DNA from: Sphingobacteriales bacterium
Lineage (GTDB): Bacteria > Bacteroidota > Bacteroidia > Chitinophagales > Chitinophagaceae
Length of the DNA stretch: 54,472 nucleotides
Assembly: GCA_900299255.1 (NCBI GenBank)
Contig: OMJB01000081.1
Coordinates: 1-54,472 of the forward strand
Direction of reading: 5' to 3'
Shown: positions 17,872 through 27,368 of the stretch, in pieces
How positions within the stretch are numbered: the stretch's first letter is position 1
How the letters are laid out: each line of letters begins with the position of its first letter
The notes under the pieces: model-generated
Seen by the model: only the letters and a program-made list of their open reading frames with translations
Databases searched by the model: none
What the model was told of the DNA's origin: nothing
Program-made: the position numbers and the translations under genes

Positions 17872-19005
17872 ATGTGGAAATACAAACGTTTTACTATTGT
17901 TGTTTTATTATCTGTTCTCAGCAATTGTGCCTTTGGGCAACAAAGCCGATCTCCTGTGGATTCAGCTATCAACTGGCCATCTCCAGAAGTAGAGCAAGTA
18001 TATGTTCATGGGCAGAATTATCTGAAGCTTGGAAATTTCAAAGATGCTACAGATGCTTTCAGGCATGCGATGAACTTAGCGCCAACAGTATGGCAAGTGC
18101 AGAAAGCACTAGGTACTGCACAATATAGTGCCGGAGAATATAAAAATGCTGCAAAAATATTAGATAACCTGGTACAGAAATACAGTACGGACGCTGCTTG
18201 CCACGACTTGCTGGCTGCATGCTATGCAGCACAACAACATTATAAGAAAGGCAGAAACGCATTAAACAATGGGCTTACAAAATTCCCCAACTCAGGCCTG
18301 TTGTACAACAGAATGGGCTGCCTTTATATCAGCGAAAACAAATTGGGAAAAGCAGCTGCCGCATTTTTGAAAGGCATCATTGTTAACCCGGAGTATTACC
18401 CCAATTACCGCGATGCATCGTCAGTGTACCTCAACTCCCAAAATCCTTTGTGGGGAATGATCCTGGGCGAAATGTACCTGAACCTGGCAACAGATACTTC
18501 AGGATTCAAGCATATCAAGCAAAACCTGTACAATGGGTACAAAACATTATATAGCAGCCTGACAGATGCTCAGTTAACAAAACGTAAGAAACACAATCAT
18601 TACAGTCCTGAACAGCATTTTGAAGCTCAGGTTACATCTATATTTGAACAGCTGTATCCTGTAATCAGCGACGGCATTTCTACTGAAAACCTTACTATGC
18701 TGCGAACGAGGCTGCTGATGGAAATTATGGAGCATAACTACAGCGCGCAAGCTTTTTCTTTTTTTTGTTACCATGGCTTACTTATAAAAACCGGCCATTT
18801 TGATATATACAACGAGTGGCTGTTTGGCGAAGCGGAAAGCCCTCTGGAATTCAATGCCTGGAACAATTTTCATCAGGGCGACATACCTCGGTTTTTACAG
18901 TGGAAAGCGGCAAACAGCTATAGGGTTATTGCAGGCGACATACAAGTATTGCTCGATGCAACACCTGTTGCATTCAGTAGAAAACAGAAAAAGGGCAAGG
19001 GATAA
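17872..19005 (+). CDS. Exported tetratricopeptide-repeat protein
   Basis: 377 residues. A signal peptide (VVLLSVLSNCAFGQ, cut near residue 23) is followed by three to four TPR motifs (about 42-185), for example YLKLGNFKDATDAFRHAMNL and YSAGEYKNAAKILDNLVQKY. The C-terminal half (about 190-377) is helical without clear motifs. A Cys in the SNCAFGQ stretch could mark a lipoprotein, but the residue before it is Asn, so SPI cleavage after GQ is preferred. A periplasmic scaffold role is inferred. It diverges from pfkA across 106 bp and is followed by 365 bp with no gene. No specific partner is evident. Confidence 0.8.
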   Translation: MWKYKRFTIVVLLSVLSNCAFGQQSRSPVDSAINWPSPEVEQVYVHGQNYLKLGNFKDATDAFRHAMNLAPTVWQVQKALGTAQYSAGEYKNAAKILDNLVQKYSTDAACHDLLAACYAAQQHYKKGRNALNNGLTKFPNSGLLYNRMGCLYISENKLGKAAAAFLKGIIVNPEYYPNYRDASSVYLNSQNPLWGMILGEMYLNLATDTSGFKHIKQNLYNGYKTLYSSLTDAQLTKRKKHNHYSPEQHFEAQVTSIFEQLYPVISDGISTENLTMLRTRLLMEIMEHNYSAQAFSFFCYHGLLIKTGHFDIYNEWLFGEAESPLEFNAWNNFHQGDIPRFLQWKAANSYRVIAGDIQVLLDATPVAFSRKQKKGKG

Positions 19006-19370
19006 ATATCCGCATAATGCACTGTAGTGTTATATTACAAAAACACCCGGATTAAGTGTGGAGTATCTTACCCATATTTAAACTTTTTTAAAAATAACCG
19101 GGCATCAAAATGCCTAATTTCAACAATATCACGGGAGCCATTTTCAGAAGTAAATGTTATTAACTCATTTACATTTTCTATTATACGCTATTTTATTTTT
19201 AATATGTGTATAAATATTAGCGTGTCATGGGGTGTTTTCAGCGCCGCCGTTCATTTATCAAACATGAGGGGCATGAAAACGTTAAATTCAATCAGTTATT
19301 CGCTAAAGGGGATCAAATAAACTATTTTTGCCGCTTTCGTAATCACATACCAGTTAATTTTTAAAGCCCG
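19006..19370. other. Gap upstream of the SurA-like gene
   Basis: 365 bp, AT-rich. A 97-codon frame runs through it but has no ATG start, no recognisable domain and skewed composition, so it is not called. The last 50 bp carry a -7 box for the downstream gene. A weak GTGTT/AACAC inverted repeat near 19027-19048 follows the TPR gene. Confidence 0.5.
19323..19330 (+). promoter_or_regulatory. -7 box upstream of surA
   Basis: TATTTTTG matches TAnnTTTG exactly and lies 41 bp before the ATG. No clear TTG lies at the -33 position. Confidence 0.45.
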
Positions 19371-20750
19371 ATGCCTTTTAACAAAATCTTTGCTTTAGTA
19401 AATCCCCTGCTGTACAGCTTTTTATTTTTTTTGAGCTTCCAGTCTGCGGCACAGGAGAGTGCTGACAAAATAATAGCAGTAGTGGGTAAAGAAATAATAC
19501 TACAGTCAGACCTTGAAATTCAGGTTTTGCAGATGAAACAACAAAACCCGTCGTTTGCGGACTCCAATAAATGCCTGATTCTGCAGGAGATGATCATTGC
19601 CAAGCTCCTTAAAGCCCAGGCAGAAAGAGATAGTGTTATTGTTTCGGAGGAAGACATTGATGGCAGAATAGAAAACAAACTGCGGTACTTTATACAGATG
19701 TACGGCTCAAAGGAAAAACTGGAGCAGCTTTCGGGAAAAACAATTTACCAGATAAAAGAAGACAACCGTGATGCCATACGCGACCAGATGATTGCCGAGA
19801 AAATGCAGGGACAGATTCTCGACAACATTAAAATCACCCCAGCTGATGTTGAAAAGTTCTACAAAAAAATACCTGTAGATAGCCTGCCTTTCTTCCCTGC
19901 AATTGTAGAAGTTGGGCAGATAGTAATTGACCCACCTGTAAGCCAGGAAATGACTGACTATGCCCGACAGAAATTAGAAGAAATCCGTAAAGACATTTTA
20001 GATGGGAAAAAGAGCTTTGAAAATGCTGCGGGCATTTACAGTGACGACCCCGGCAGCAGAGACAATGGCGGGCGGTACGATGGGGTAACGAGGAACGGTG
20101 GATATGCCCCAGAATTTGTTTCTGCTGCATTTAAACTTCAGAATGGCGAGATTTCCCCCATCGTTAAAACTAAATTCGGGTACCATATTATCCAGATGAT
20201 ACAAAGAAGGGGCGAGGAAGCTGACATCAGGCATATTCTGATCAAAGCTGAAGTAACTTCTGCCGATTTCAAAAAGGCTATGGAAAAACTGGACAGTGTA
20301 AGAAACCTGCTTGTTTCGGGGAAAATGAGTTTCCCGGAGGCTGTTGGCAAGTTTTCAACTGACGAGGCTGCTAAACGTACCGGTGGAATGATAGCAGACC
20401 CTAACACAGGCGTATCAGAACTAGACATGACTAAACTGGATGCTGGCATGGTGTTGATGCTCGACTCGCTAAAACAGGGAGACTATTCTGCACCACACAT
20501 CTTTATGACAGAAATGCGCGACAAATCGTGCCGTATTGTGTATCTAAGAACAAGGACTGCGCCACACAAAGCAAATCTTAAAGACGACTACAACAGGATT
20601 ATGGAAGTTGCACTTGCCAACAAAAAGCAAACAAAAATCCAGAATTGGGTAAAGTCTAAGCTACCTACCTATTATATTAAAGTTGCACCGGAGTATCAGG
20701 GCTGCAAAACCCTTGGTGATTGGGTAACAAGCACGCTTACCTCAAAATAG
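19371..20750 (+). CDS. surA: SurA-like periplasmic peptidyl-prolyl isomerase / outer-membrane protein chaperone
   Basis: 459 residues. A signal peptide (cut near 28, FQSAAQ) is followed by a SurA N-terminal helical domain (DKIIAVVGKEIILQSDLE, about 32-175) and a first parvulin/PpiC domain (about 178-281) with the hallmark block GGRYDGVTRNGGYAPEF...GYHIIQMI. A second, weaker parvulin domain follows (about 283-393, beginning IRHILIKAE, with TGGMIADPNTG). The C-terminal helix completes the chaperone lobe. SurA proteins guide unfolded outer-membrane barrels through the periplasm, which fits the many barrel genes nearby. It converges on nnr with 87 bp between stop codons. Confidence 0.88.
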   Translation: MPFNKIFALVNPLLYSFLFFLSFQSAAQESADKIIAVVGKEIILQSDLEIQVLQMKQQNPSFADSNKCLILQEMIIAKLLKAQAERDSVIVSEEDIDGRIENKLRYFIQMYGSKEKLEQLSGKTIYQIKEDNRDAIRDQMIAEKMQGQILDNIKITPADVEKFYKKIPVDSLPFFPAIVEVGQIVIDPPVSQEMTDYARQKLEEIRKDILDGKKSFENAAGIYSDDPGSRDNGGRYDGVTRNGGYAPEFVSAAFKLQNGEISPIVKTKFGYHIIQMIQRRGEEADIRHILIKAEVTSADFKKAMEKLDSVRNLLVSGKMSFPEAVGKFSTDEAAKRTGGMIADPNTGVSELDMTKLDAGMVLMLDSLKQGDYSAPHIFMTEMRDKSCRIVYLRTRTAPHKANLKDDYNRIMEVALANKKQTKIQNWVKSKLPTYYIKVAPEYQGCKTLGDWVTSTLTSK

Positions 20751-20770
20751 GCAGCAAGCCTGAGAACTGC

Positions 20771-20816
20771 GTCGAGTGTTTTTATTGAATGAAAACGCCA
20801 TCCAACTGCGCTCGAC
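20771..20816. other. Weak inverted repeat between convergent genes
   Basis: GTCGAG (20771-20776) pairs with CTCGAC (20811-20816), with an inner GTTTT/AAAAC pair. The flanks also form a direct repeat AACTGCG-TCGA. It is possibly a shared terminator, but the stem is short. Confidence 0.3.
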
Positions 20817-20837
20817 ATCGCTGACTATTGCCCGCGG

Positions 20838-22343
20838 TTAACCTGCCAAAGTCAGAAACGCTTTCCCGAGATATTCTATAATGTCACGGGCAATAAGCGA
20901 TTCCTGTGAACGATCCTTCGCAGCAATATCACCAGCCAACCCATGCAGGTAAACCCCCAGTACAGCCGCCTCATGCGGATCGTACCCCTGTGCCAGCAAA
21001 CCAGTCAGAATACCCGTCAGCACGTCACCTGAGCCGGCTGTTGCCATGCCTGCATTGCCAGTCATGTTATAGCTACAGCCACCTTCAGCGCTCACCACCA
21101 CAGTATAATGCCCTTTCATCACAATATTGATATTGTACCTCATTGCCTGTATGCGGGCATGGTCCAGCCGGATCATTGAATTTGTATTATCTCCAAACAG
21201 CCTGGAAAACTCTTTGGGATGTGGCGTAATTATTGAACCTTTGGGCAACTTAGCTAGCAGATCCGGGTGTTTGGCAATTATATTAAGTGCATCTGCATCA
21301 ACCACCAGCGGCTTCTTGTATCGATCCAGAAATTCCGAAAATGCTACTGTCTGCTTGTTGTTTGTACCCATCCCGGGCCCTACACCTATTGCATCAATCG
21401 CTTCCCAGCCATCAATCGCTTCCAGATCATCTTCCCCACTCGTGCGGCACATCACTTCGGGTACCGCACTTTGCATAGCCATATACCCGCACTTTGGTAT
21501 CAGAGCAGTTACCAATCCCGCCCCGGATCTTATCGCCGCCGATGCGCTTAAAATTGCTGCACCTATCTTCCCGTAGCTGCCTGCCACTACCAGCGCATGG
21601 CCATAACTACCCTTGTGTCCAAACCTATCCCTGGGTTTGTAGATCGCCTGAATCGTATCTGCATCAGCAATAGTGTACTGTGTAGGCGTTCCATTAATAA
21701 ACGTTTTGTCAAGTCCAATATCAAGCAACTGAACTTTGCCGATATACCTGCCGGCTTCCGCATGCAGGAAACTGCGTTTATAAAACTGGAAGCTGAGCGT
21801 ATGATCAGCACGGAATATCACAGCTTCAGCATCTGGTATCAAGTCTGCCGTCAACCCGGTGGGGATATCGATTGCAATTTTAGTATTCGGCAATTGGTTG
21901 ATGGCATGTATGAACGATGCTACCCATCCCTCTATAGGTCGGCTCAGACCTGTACCCAAAATGGCATCTACAATTACTATGTGCGGCGGTATATCTGTAA
22001 TAAAAGTATCAGGCTGCACTATGCTCACTATTTCCTTTTCCAAGGCTTGCAACCGCTGCAGGTTCAGCTTGCAGTCTTCCGACATCTCTCTGCCAAAATT
22101 CAGCACAAATGCCTTTACCCCATAACCACGCTGGTTCAGCAACCGGGTAATGGCAAGGCCATCTCCTCCGTTGTTGCCGGTGCCGCACAGCACTACAAAA
22201 AGCGACTCTTTGGGCAAATTGTCTTTCAGCCAGTTCACACACTTGCCGGCTGCCCGTTCCATTAGTTCAGATGAGCGAATGTTGGACGCTTTAATTGTAT
22301 ACGCATCGCATGCCCGTATCTGCTGGGCGGTAAAAATCTTCAT
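20838..22343 (-). CDS. nnr: Bifunctional NAD(P)H-hydrate epimerase / ADP-dependent NAD(P)H-hydrate dehydratase
   Basis: 501 residues, the usual length of the YjeF-type fusion. The N-terminal epimerase domain (NnrE, about 1-215) shows GTGNNGGDGLAITRLL and the IVDAILGTGLSR block. The C-terminal dehydratase domain (NnrD, about 235-501) shows GSYGHALVVAGSYGKIGAA, GVGPGMGTN, VVDADALN, ITPHPKEFSRLFG and the ATP/ADP-loop motif TAGSGDVLTGIL. Together they repair damaged NAD(P)H hydrates in the cytoplasm. The start ATG at 22343 gives MKIFTAQQI, the family's usual N-terminus. It follows the M14 peptidase gene on the same strand after 88 bp, a gap that contains an imperfect GTGGCC/GGCCAC inverted repeat. 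Confidence 0.94.
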   Translation of the reverse strand: MKIFTAQQIRACDAYTIKASNIRSSELMERAAGKCVNWLKDNLPKESLFVVLCGTGNNGGDGLAITRLLNQRGYGVKAFVLNFGREMSEDCKLNLQRLQALEKEIVSIVQPDTFITDIPPHIVIVDAILGTGLSRPIEGWVASFIHAINQLPNTKIAIDIPTGLTADLIPDAEAVIFRADHTLSFQFYKRSFLHAEAGRYIGKVQLLDIGLDKTFINGTPTQYTIADADTIQAIYKPRDRFGHKGSYGHALVVAGSYGKIGAAILSASAAIRSGAGLVTALIPKCGYMAMQSAVPEVMCRTSGEDDLEAIDGWEAIDAIGVGPGMGTNNKQTVAFSEFLDRYKKPLVVDADALNIIAKHPDLLAKLPKGSIITPHPKEFSRLFGDNTNSMIRLDHARIQAMRYNINIVMKGHYTVVVSAEGGCSYNMTGNAGMATAGSGDVLTGILTGLLAQGYDPHEAAVLGVYLHGLAGDIAAKDRSQESLIARDIIEYLGKAFLTLAG

Positions 22344-22431
22344 TATACTAAAGTACGCAAAGTGCAGTTAATCTCCAATGATACTGTGGCCGGGCTATAG
22401 GGCAAACTGGCAGCGTGCGCTCCCTGGCCAC

Positions 22432-24840
22432 TCACCTTATCACATCCACCTTTTGCACAGGCAGTGGGCTACCGTTATAAAAACCTTTGAGGTAATAAAC
22501 ACCTTCCGGCAGCATGGATATATCTGCAACTGTTACTTCCCGGCTGGCTTCAAATTCCTTTACTATACGGCTAGTGCAATCATATAAAAACAGTTGCACA
22601 TCCCGGCCGGGCACTTTCCCTCTGAGCGACACAAACAATTGTGTGTTTGCCGGATTGGGGTAAACAGCCATAACTGAAGTTCCAGCATCAGGCTGTCGCA
22701 CTCCAGCATGAGCATCAATTACCGAAGCAGCTGAATCAATAATAGCAATAACGCTTAAGTCGTCAAAATAAAGGCCCTTGTTGTTACCAGTAAAATCGCT
22801 CACCAGTTCGAACTGGATATTGACTTTCTGCCCAATGTAATCTCCCAAGTCCATTTCCTCCAGTACCCAGTCAGGGCGGTGGCCGTTGTAAATAGGAACG
22901 GGAATTGACTCAATGACTTTAGTATACTTACCGCATAAAGGAGCATAAGTACCAGAGCCTGTTACTGCGGCGCTTACAGTACAGTAATCCGAATTGTTCT
23001 CAACAAACCATTTGCTATGAAACTGCAGGTATGCCCTGGTTGCATGGGTTAAATCGGCAGAGCCAGTAGTAGTGATTGTAATGTCAGTGTTGTTGTCATA
23101 GGATTCAATACCTGTGAGGTTACTGTGAATACTGGAAGGCGGTGAAAAATAATTTACAGTTGACAGCCCCCATCCGGCATTGCTCCAGTCGGATAACGAA
23201 CTGGTGGATGGAGCCAATTCCAGATAATACTTGCCGTAGTAAAAACTCACCGTATCCCTGATATAATATTGCCCGTTGTACACCTGTAACACATACCTGA
23301 TTAACTGTCCGTTTGGCGTTCCGGGCAGCAGATTATAACTAACCGAATCATAAACTTCCTGTAGCAACGCCAGCCCAGCATATGTTTTCGGAGTTGCTGC
23401 AACAGTAAGCCTGCTGTCTAGCGGAATAATATTCACAGTGTAGGTTGCGGTATCTGCAACACCCAGGCGCTGTAGCTTATAATGCAAAAAGCCTGATGTA
23501 CGTGTTTCAATCCTATTTTCTTCGGAGGCAACAGAAGCAAACGGCAGGAGAAAGGAAGCCAAAGCCAGATTGGGGAAAAGATTGTCCTGACAGTTAGGGA
23601 TAATATCTGATGCCGGAGGATAAAAACCCAGAGATGGCAGCCCTATTTCAGGTGTGAATGCTAGCACTTTGTGCTTCACCGTTGTATCTCCGTACATCCA
23701 GTCGTCTGAGTCGCCGTTTGTGATGTACCCAACAGTCTGATCACTCGTACCATGCTGATAGTGGTTATACTGGGTTAGGTAATTCCAAAAGCTGACGTGC
23801 GTATCAGAGTCCTGCGCCTGAAATGAGGCGATATAACCCCAAGGATAAATAACATCATTGCTAAAAGTGTGGTAATTGAGCGCAAACCTGAAATGATGGT
23901 TCTCAGTAAACCATTTTATGGCTCTGGTTTCCGGCTCCGAAAATGCAGATGGCCCCCTGTATGTTTCACTCATTGTAGAGGGGCTGGAGCCAATAGCATC
24001 ATAGCCCCATTTGTACCCATAATTGCGATTGAGATCAACACCAAATGTACCATCGTGATTATTCCGCCTGTTTTTGCGCCACATTCCCCCGCCCCCAGGC
24101 GAGGTTGCTTCGTTGTACAGGTAGCCATCTGGATTTACGCACGGTATAAAGTATAGTTCGGTATTGTCAACAATTGTTTTCACTTCCGGGTCAGTCGCGT
24201 AGTTTTCGAGCAGGTACCACAGGTAGAAAATATTTGACGACATACTTCCAGGTTCCCTCGCATGGTGCACGGAAGTATAGAGCATCTGTGGCTTTGCTGG
24301 CTGATCTACACCAGGGTTGTTGGATACACGTACCCAGTAGATGGGCCTGCCTTCCACAGTATGAAATGTATCAATAGGCTGTTTGGCACTAATAATGCCG
24401 GGATACAGCGTATGCATCGAATCAAGTATTGAGAGCATCTCGGCATAGGTAAAAAACCCGCCATAGCTACCCAGATGGAAATGCGACGGTACTGGAAAGG
24501 CGGGGTGATCACAGCTTATGCTTGTCGTTTTTTGGGCTTTTTTTTTATTCTGCTTTTGATAGTATTTTACTACATCATCAATAACAATTTCCACCCTGAA
24601 CCCGGCTTTTTTGGCCCTATCTATCTCTGTTTTTGAAAAATCAGAAGTAAACGACACTCCCTTTTTCGATTCTCCGTGGTCTACTGCCAGCCCCAAAGCG
24701 GAAAGATCTTTTAAAGTGTGCCCGTCTTCTGACAGATATATTTTTGCCCTGGAGTATTTCTCAGGTTTCTGCCCAAAGGAGATATTTACTGCGAATATCA
24801 AAACAATAAGCAGTAAAACAGATTTCAATTTTTGTATCAT
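22432..24840 (-). CDS. Secreted M14 zinc carboxypeptidase with T9SS sorting domain
   Basis: 802 residues. A signal peptide is cut near 24 (NISFGQ). A pro-region (about 25-125) precedes the M14 catalytic domain, about 130-430: HHAREPG holds the first two zinc ligands (His and Glu, about 191-195), NPDGYLYN and DLNRNYGYKW are substrate-pocket motifs, NYHTFSN holds the third ligand (about 321), and FTPEIG holds the catalytic Glu (about 395). A beta-rich region of MAM/jelly-roll type follows (about 530-705). A T9SS type A sorting domain closes the protein (about 725-802: VYPNPANTQLFV...GVYYLKGF). It is an exported peptidase and a client of the T9SS encoded in the same window. Confidence 0.93.
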   Translation of the reverse strand: MIQKLKSVLLLIVLIFAVNISFGQKPEKYSRAKIYLSEDGHTLKDLSALGLAVDHGESKKGVSFTSDFSKTEIDRAKKAGFRVEIVIDDVVKYYQKQNKKKAQKTTSISCDHPAFPVPSHFHLGSYGGFFTYAEMLSILDSMHTLYPGIISAKQPIDTFHTVEGRPIYWVRVSNNPGVDQPAKPQMLYTSVHHAREPGSMSSNIFYLWYLLENYATDPEVKTIVDNTELYFIPCVNPDGYLYNEATSPGGGGMWRKNRRNNHDGTFGVDLNRNYGYKWGYDAIGSSPSTMSETYRGPSAFSEPETRAIKWFTENHHFRFALNYHTFSNDVIYPWGYIASFQAQDSDTHVSFWNYLTQYNHYQHGTSDQTVGYITNGDSDDWMYGDTTVKHKVLAFTPEIGLPSLGFYPPASDIIPNCQDNLFPNLALASFLLPFASVASEENRIETRTSGFLHYKLQRLGVADTATYTVNIIPLDSRLTVAATPKTYAGLALLQEVYDSVSYNLLPGTPNGQLIRYVLQVYNGQYYIRDTVSFYYGKYYLELAPSTSSLSDWSNAGWGLSTVNYFSPPSSIHSNLTGIESYDNNTDITITTTGSADLTHATRAYLQFHSKWFVENNSDYCTVSAAVTGSGTYAPLCGKYTKVIESIPVPIYNGHRPDWVLEEMDLGDYIGQKVNIQFELVSDFTGNNKGLYFDDLSVIAIIDSAASVIDAHAGVRQPDAGTSVMAVYPNPANTQLFVSLRGKVPGRDVQLFLYDCTSRIVKEFEASREVTVADISMLPEGVYYLKGFYNGSPLPVQKVDVIR

Positions 24841-24913
24841 AATCGAGGGTATTCGGTATAAATTTAGCCCTTTACCACAGATTAAAAAAATAAAATTTCA
24901 CAAAATTATAGGG

Positions 24914-24944
24914 TTTGGCAGCCTTACCGATATTCCTATCTTTG
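24914..24944 (+). promoter_or_regulatory. Consensus Bacteroidota promoter of the TonB-receptor operon
   Basis: TTTG (24914-24917), 19 bp, then TATCTTTG (24937-24944). This matches the -33 TTG / -7 TAnnTTTG pattern with preferred spacing. Transcription should begin near 24950, giving a leader of about 55 nt before the ATG at 25007. Confidence 0.75.
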
Positions 24945-25006
24945 CCGCACTTTAGAAAAAGGTAAATACCTTTATCAAACAGATACTTTTAAAAAACCTT
25001 AACAAG

Positions 25007-27355
25007 ATGAATAACCGCACATGGTTGCTTACCGCTTTCGTTTTTTTACTATCAATATCAGCATTTGCCCAAAGCAATAACGGTACTATCAAGGGATTCG
25101 TATATGATAAAAAATCCGGTGAGCCGGTAATATATACCAATGTGATGGTTGTGGATGCAAAGACAGGCGTTCAGACCGATGTGAATGGATATTTTTCTAT
25201 CTCCCTGCCAGCAGGTACGTACACATTACTAACAACTGGCGTAGGTTATGATTCATCCATGATTACCGTAAACCTGCTACCTAACTCTATTGCTACCAAG
25301 AAAATATTTTTATCTCAAAGGGAAGTGGGCCTGAAGGAGGTCAGTGTATCCAGCAGAAAGACAGACAAAATCACGCGTATCAACACCGGGGTAACGAATA
25401 TCACTCCCCGTGAGCTGAAATTACTCCCCAGTTCAGGCGGTGAACCGGACCTGGCACAATATTTACAGGTAATTCCGGGTGTGGTATTTACAGGTGACCA
25501 AGGCGGACAGTTATATATAAGGGGTGGCTCGCCTGCACAAACAGGCATTTACCTCGATGGTGTTACTATTTACAGCCCTTTCCACTCAATCGGTTTGTTT
25601 TCTGTTTTTGAAACTGAAGCAATCAGAAACGTCGATGTCTATACTGCGGGTTTCGGTGCACAATACGGAAACAGAACCTCAGCAATAGTAGATGTACACA
25701 CAAAAGATGGTAATAAAAATGATTTGGCTGGTTTGCTTTCAGTTTCACCAATTATGACAAGATTTTTGCTAGAAGGGCCTTTGGTTAAATCCAAGAAACA
25801 CAACGGTGCCGGGCTGACTTTTCTGGTTACCGGTAAAAGCAGCTACCTTGATCAGACATCGAAATCTATATACGGCGGCATGGGCGAACAGTTCAAGGAA
25901 GGGCTTCCTTATAAGTTCACAGACCTATATGGCAAAATGACTTTAAGCGGCGACAACGGCAGCAAGCTGAATCTGTTTGGTCTTAATTTTGATGACCAGG
26001 CTATTCTTGACCAATCAACAACCAGTTTTGATTCACTGCACAAAAACGTAGGTACATACCATTGGAAAGCAACCGGTGGCGGTAGTACATTTGTTGTTTC
26101 CCCCGGTAGTTCATCAGCATTGATAGATGGCAAATTCGCTTATTCCAACTATAATATTAATCTGGAGCAGGAAGTAGGTTTGCCAACTGATACAATTCCC
26201 CGCAACAGTAAAATCACTGGATTCGAAGCAGCTATCAATTTCACCAACTTCCTTCCCGACTACAGTCAGCTTAAGTACGGCATTGAAGTAAGCGGCACGC
26301 ATACGTCTCTGAACTACTATGCGGCCAAAGGCATCAGCACCAGTGAAGACCGCCAGAGTACACTAGCTGCCCTGTATGTTTTATTCCGCCACAACTTCAG
26401 CAGCAAATTCATTCTGGAACCCAGTATTCGCATCCAGTATTACTCTGAATTAAACAAACTTTCTCCGGAACCAAGGATCGGGCTTAAGTACAACATCTCC
26501 AACAATGTGCGTATGAAAGCGGCTGCGGGTATCTACAGCCAGAATATCATCAGCACGAAATCAGATCAGGATATAGTAAATCTGTTTACAGGCTTCCTGC
26601 TGAGCCCTGATCAGCAGATTACGGATAAAAATGGCAACCAGGTAAAAAGTAATCTGCAGACTGCCTACCATGGCGTATGCGGTGTTGAAGTCGATGTGAA
26701 TAAAGTTGAGTTCAACCTGGAACCATGGATCAAGTATTTTAATCAGGTGGATGAGCTCAACAGAAACAAAAAAACTACCATGGACGCCGACTTTGTTGCG
26801 GCAGATGGTATTGCCAGTGGCATAGACGTTTCCGCAAAATACTCTACGCAAAGAGTGTATCTGTGGGGTGCAATGGGCTATCAGAAGGTTACTTATTCTA
26901 GTATTGATGCCAAAGACAAAATCCAGGATTACCCAACTCCGTTTGACACCCGTTTCAATGCAAACGCTGTAGCTTCTTACACACTGGGAAAAAAGAAAAA
27001 CTGGGATGTATCAGCCAGGTTCAATATTCACTCACCATTCCCATTCACTCAAACTCAGGGATATTACGAAAACATAAACATGGCCAATTTGCAGGCTAAT
27101 CCCGGACAGACTAACGGGGAACCTGGCGTGATATATGCCGATCAGATCAACGGAGGCCGCTTGTCGTGGTACCACCGCCTTGACTTGTCTGTAAAACGCA
27201 AGTTCGTGGTTACTAAAAAATCAAACCTTGAGGCAACTTTTGCAATTACGAACGTGTACAATAGAAACAATATTTTTTACGTTAACCGTATTACCAACAA
27301 AAAAATCTACCAGCTACCTTTATTCCCTAGTATTAATCTAACCTGGAATTTTTAA
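25007..27355 (+). CDS. TonB-dependent outer-membrane receptor with carboxypeptidase-like N-terminal domain
   Basis: 782 residues. A signal peptide is cut at about 22 (ISAFAQ). A CarboxypepD_reg-like Ig domain (about 27-110, GTIKGFVYDKKSGEPVIYTN) precedes the plug (about 135-235; GDQGGQLYIRGGSPAQTGIY and DGVTIYSPFH are typical). The 22-strand barrel fills the rest and ends with the aromatic terminal strand PSINLTWNF. Such receptors take up large or scarce solutes across the outer membrane using TonB energy; the substrate cannot be read from sequence, and no SusD homologue is present, so it is not a canonical SusC pair. It is the first gene after a strong promoter and lies 13 bp before the TPR gene, so it is probably the head of the operon. 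Confidence 0.9.
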   Translation: MNNRTWLLTAFVFLLSISAFAQSNNGTIKGFVYDKKSGEPVIYTNVMVVDAKTGVQTDVNGYFSISLPAGTYTLLTTGVGYDSSMITVNLLPNSIATKKIFLSQREVGLKEVSVSSRKTDKITRINTGVTNITPRELKLLPSSGGEPDLAQYLQVIPGVVFTGDQGGQLYIRGGSPAQTGIYLDGVTIYSPFHSIGLFSVFETEAIRNVDVYTAGFGAQYGNRTSAIVDVHTKDGNKNDLAGLLSVSPIMTRFLLEGPLVKSKKHNGAGLTFLVTGKSSYLDQTSKSIYGGMGEQFKEGLPYKFTDLYGKMTLSGDNGSKLNLFGLNFDDQAILDQSTTSFDSLHKNVGTYHWKATGGGSTFVVSPGSSSALIDGKFAYSNYNINLEQEVGLPTDTIPRNSKITGFEAAINFTNFLPDYSQLKYGIEVSGTHTSLNYYAAKGISTSEDRQSTLAALYVLFRHNFSSKFILEPSIRIQYYSELNKLSPEPRIGLKYNISNNVRMKAAAGIYSQNIISTKSDQDIVNLFTGFLLSPDQQITDKNGNQVKSNLQTAYHGVCGVEVDVNKVEFNLEPWIKYFNQVDELNRNKKTTMDADFVAADGIASGIDVSAKYSTQRVYLWGAMGYQKVTYSSIDAKDKIQDYPTPFDTRFNANAVASYTLGKKKNWDVSARFNIHSPFPFTQTQGYYENINMANLQANPGQTNGEPGVIYADQINGGRLSWYHRLDLSVKRKFVVTKKSNLEATFAITNVYNRNNIFYVNRITNKKIYQLPLFPSINLTWNF

Positions 27356-27368
27356 TGAACAGATGTAA

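Noticed and set aside
19027-19320. A 97-codon plus-strand frame between the TPR and surA genes
   Set aside because: It lacks an ATG start, has no domain or signal peptide and shows AT-driven composition; treated as intergenic.
25007-27355. Assignment of the TonB-dependent receptor as SusC
   Set aside because: No SusD-like gene follows; the next gene is a TPR protein, so a glycan-utilisation locus is not supported.
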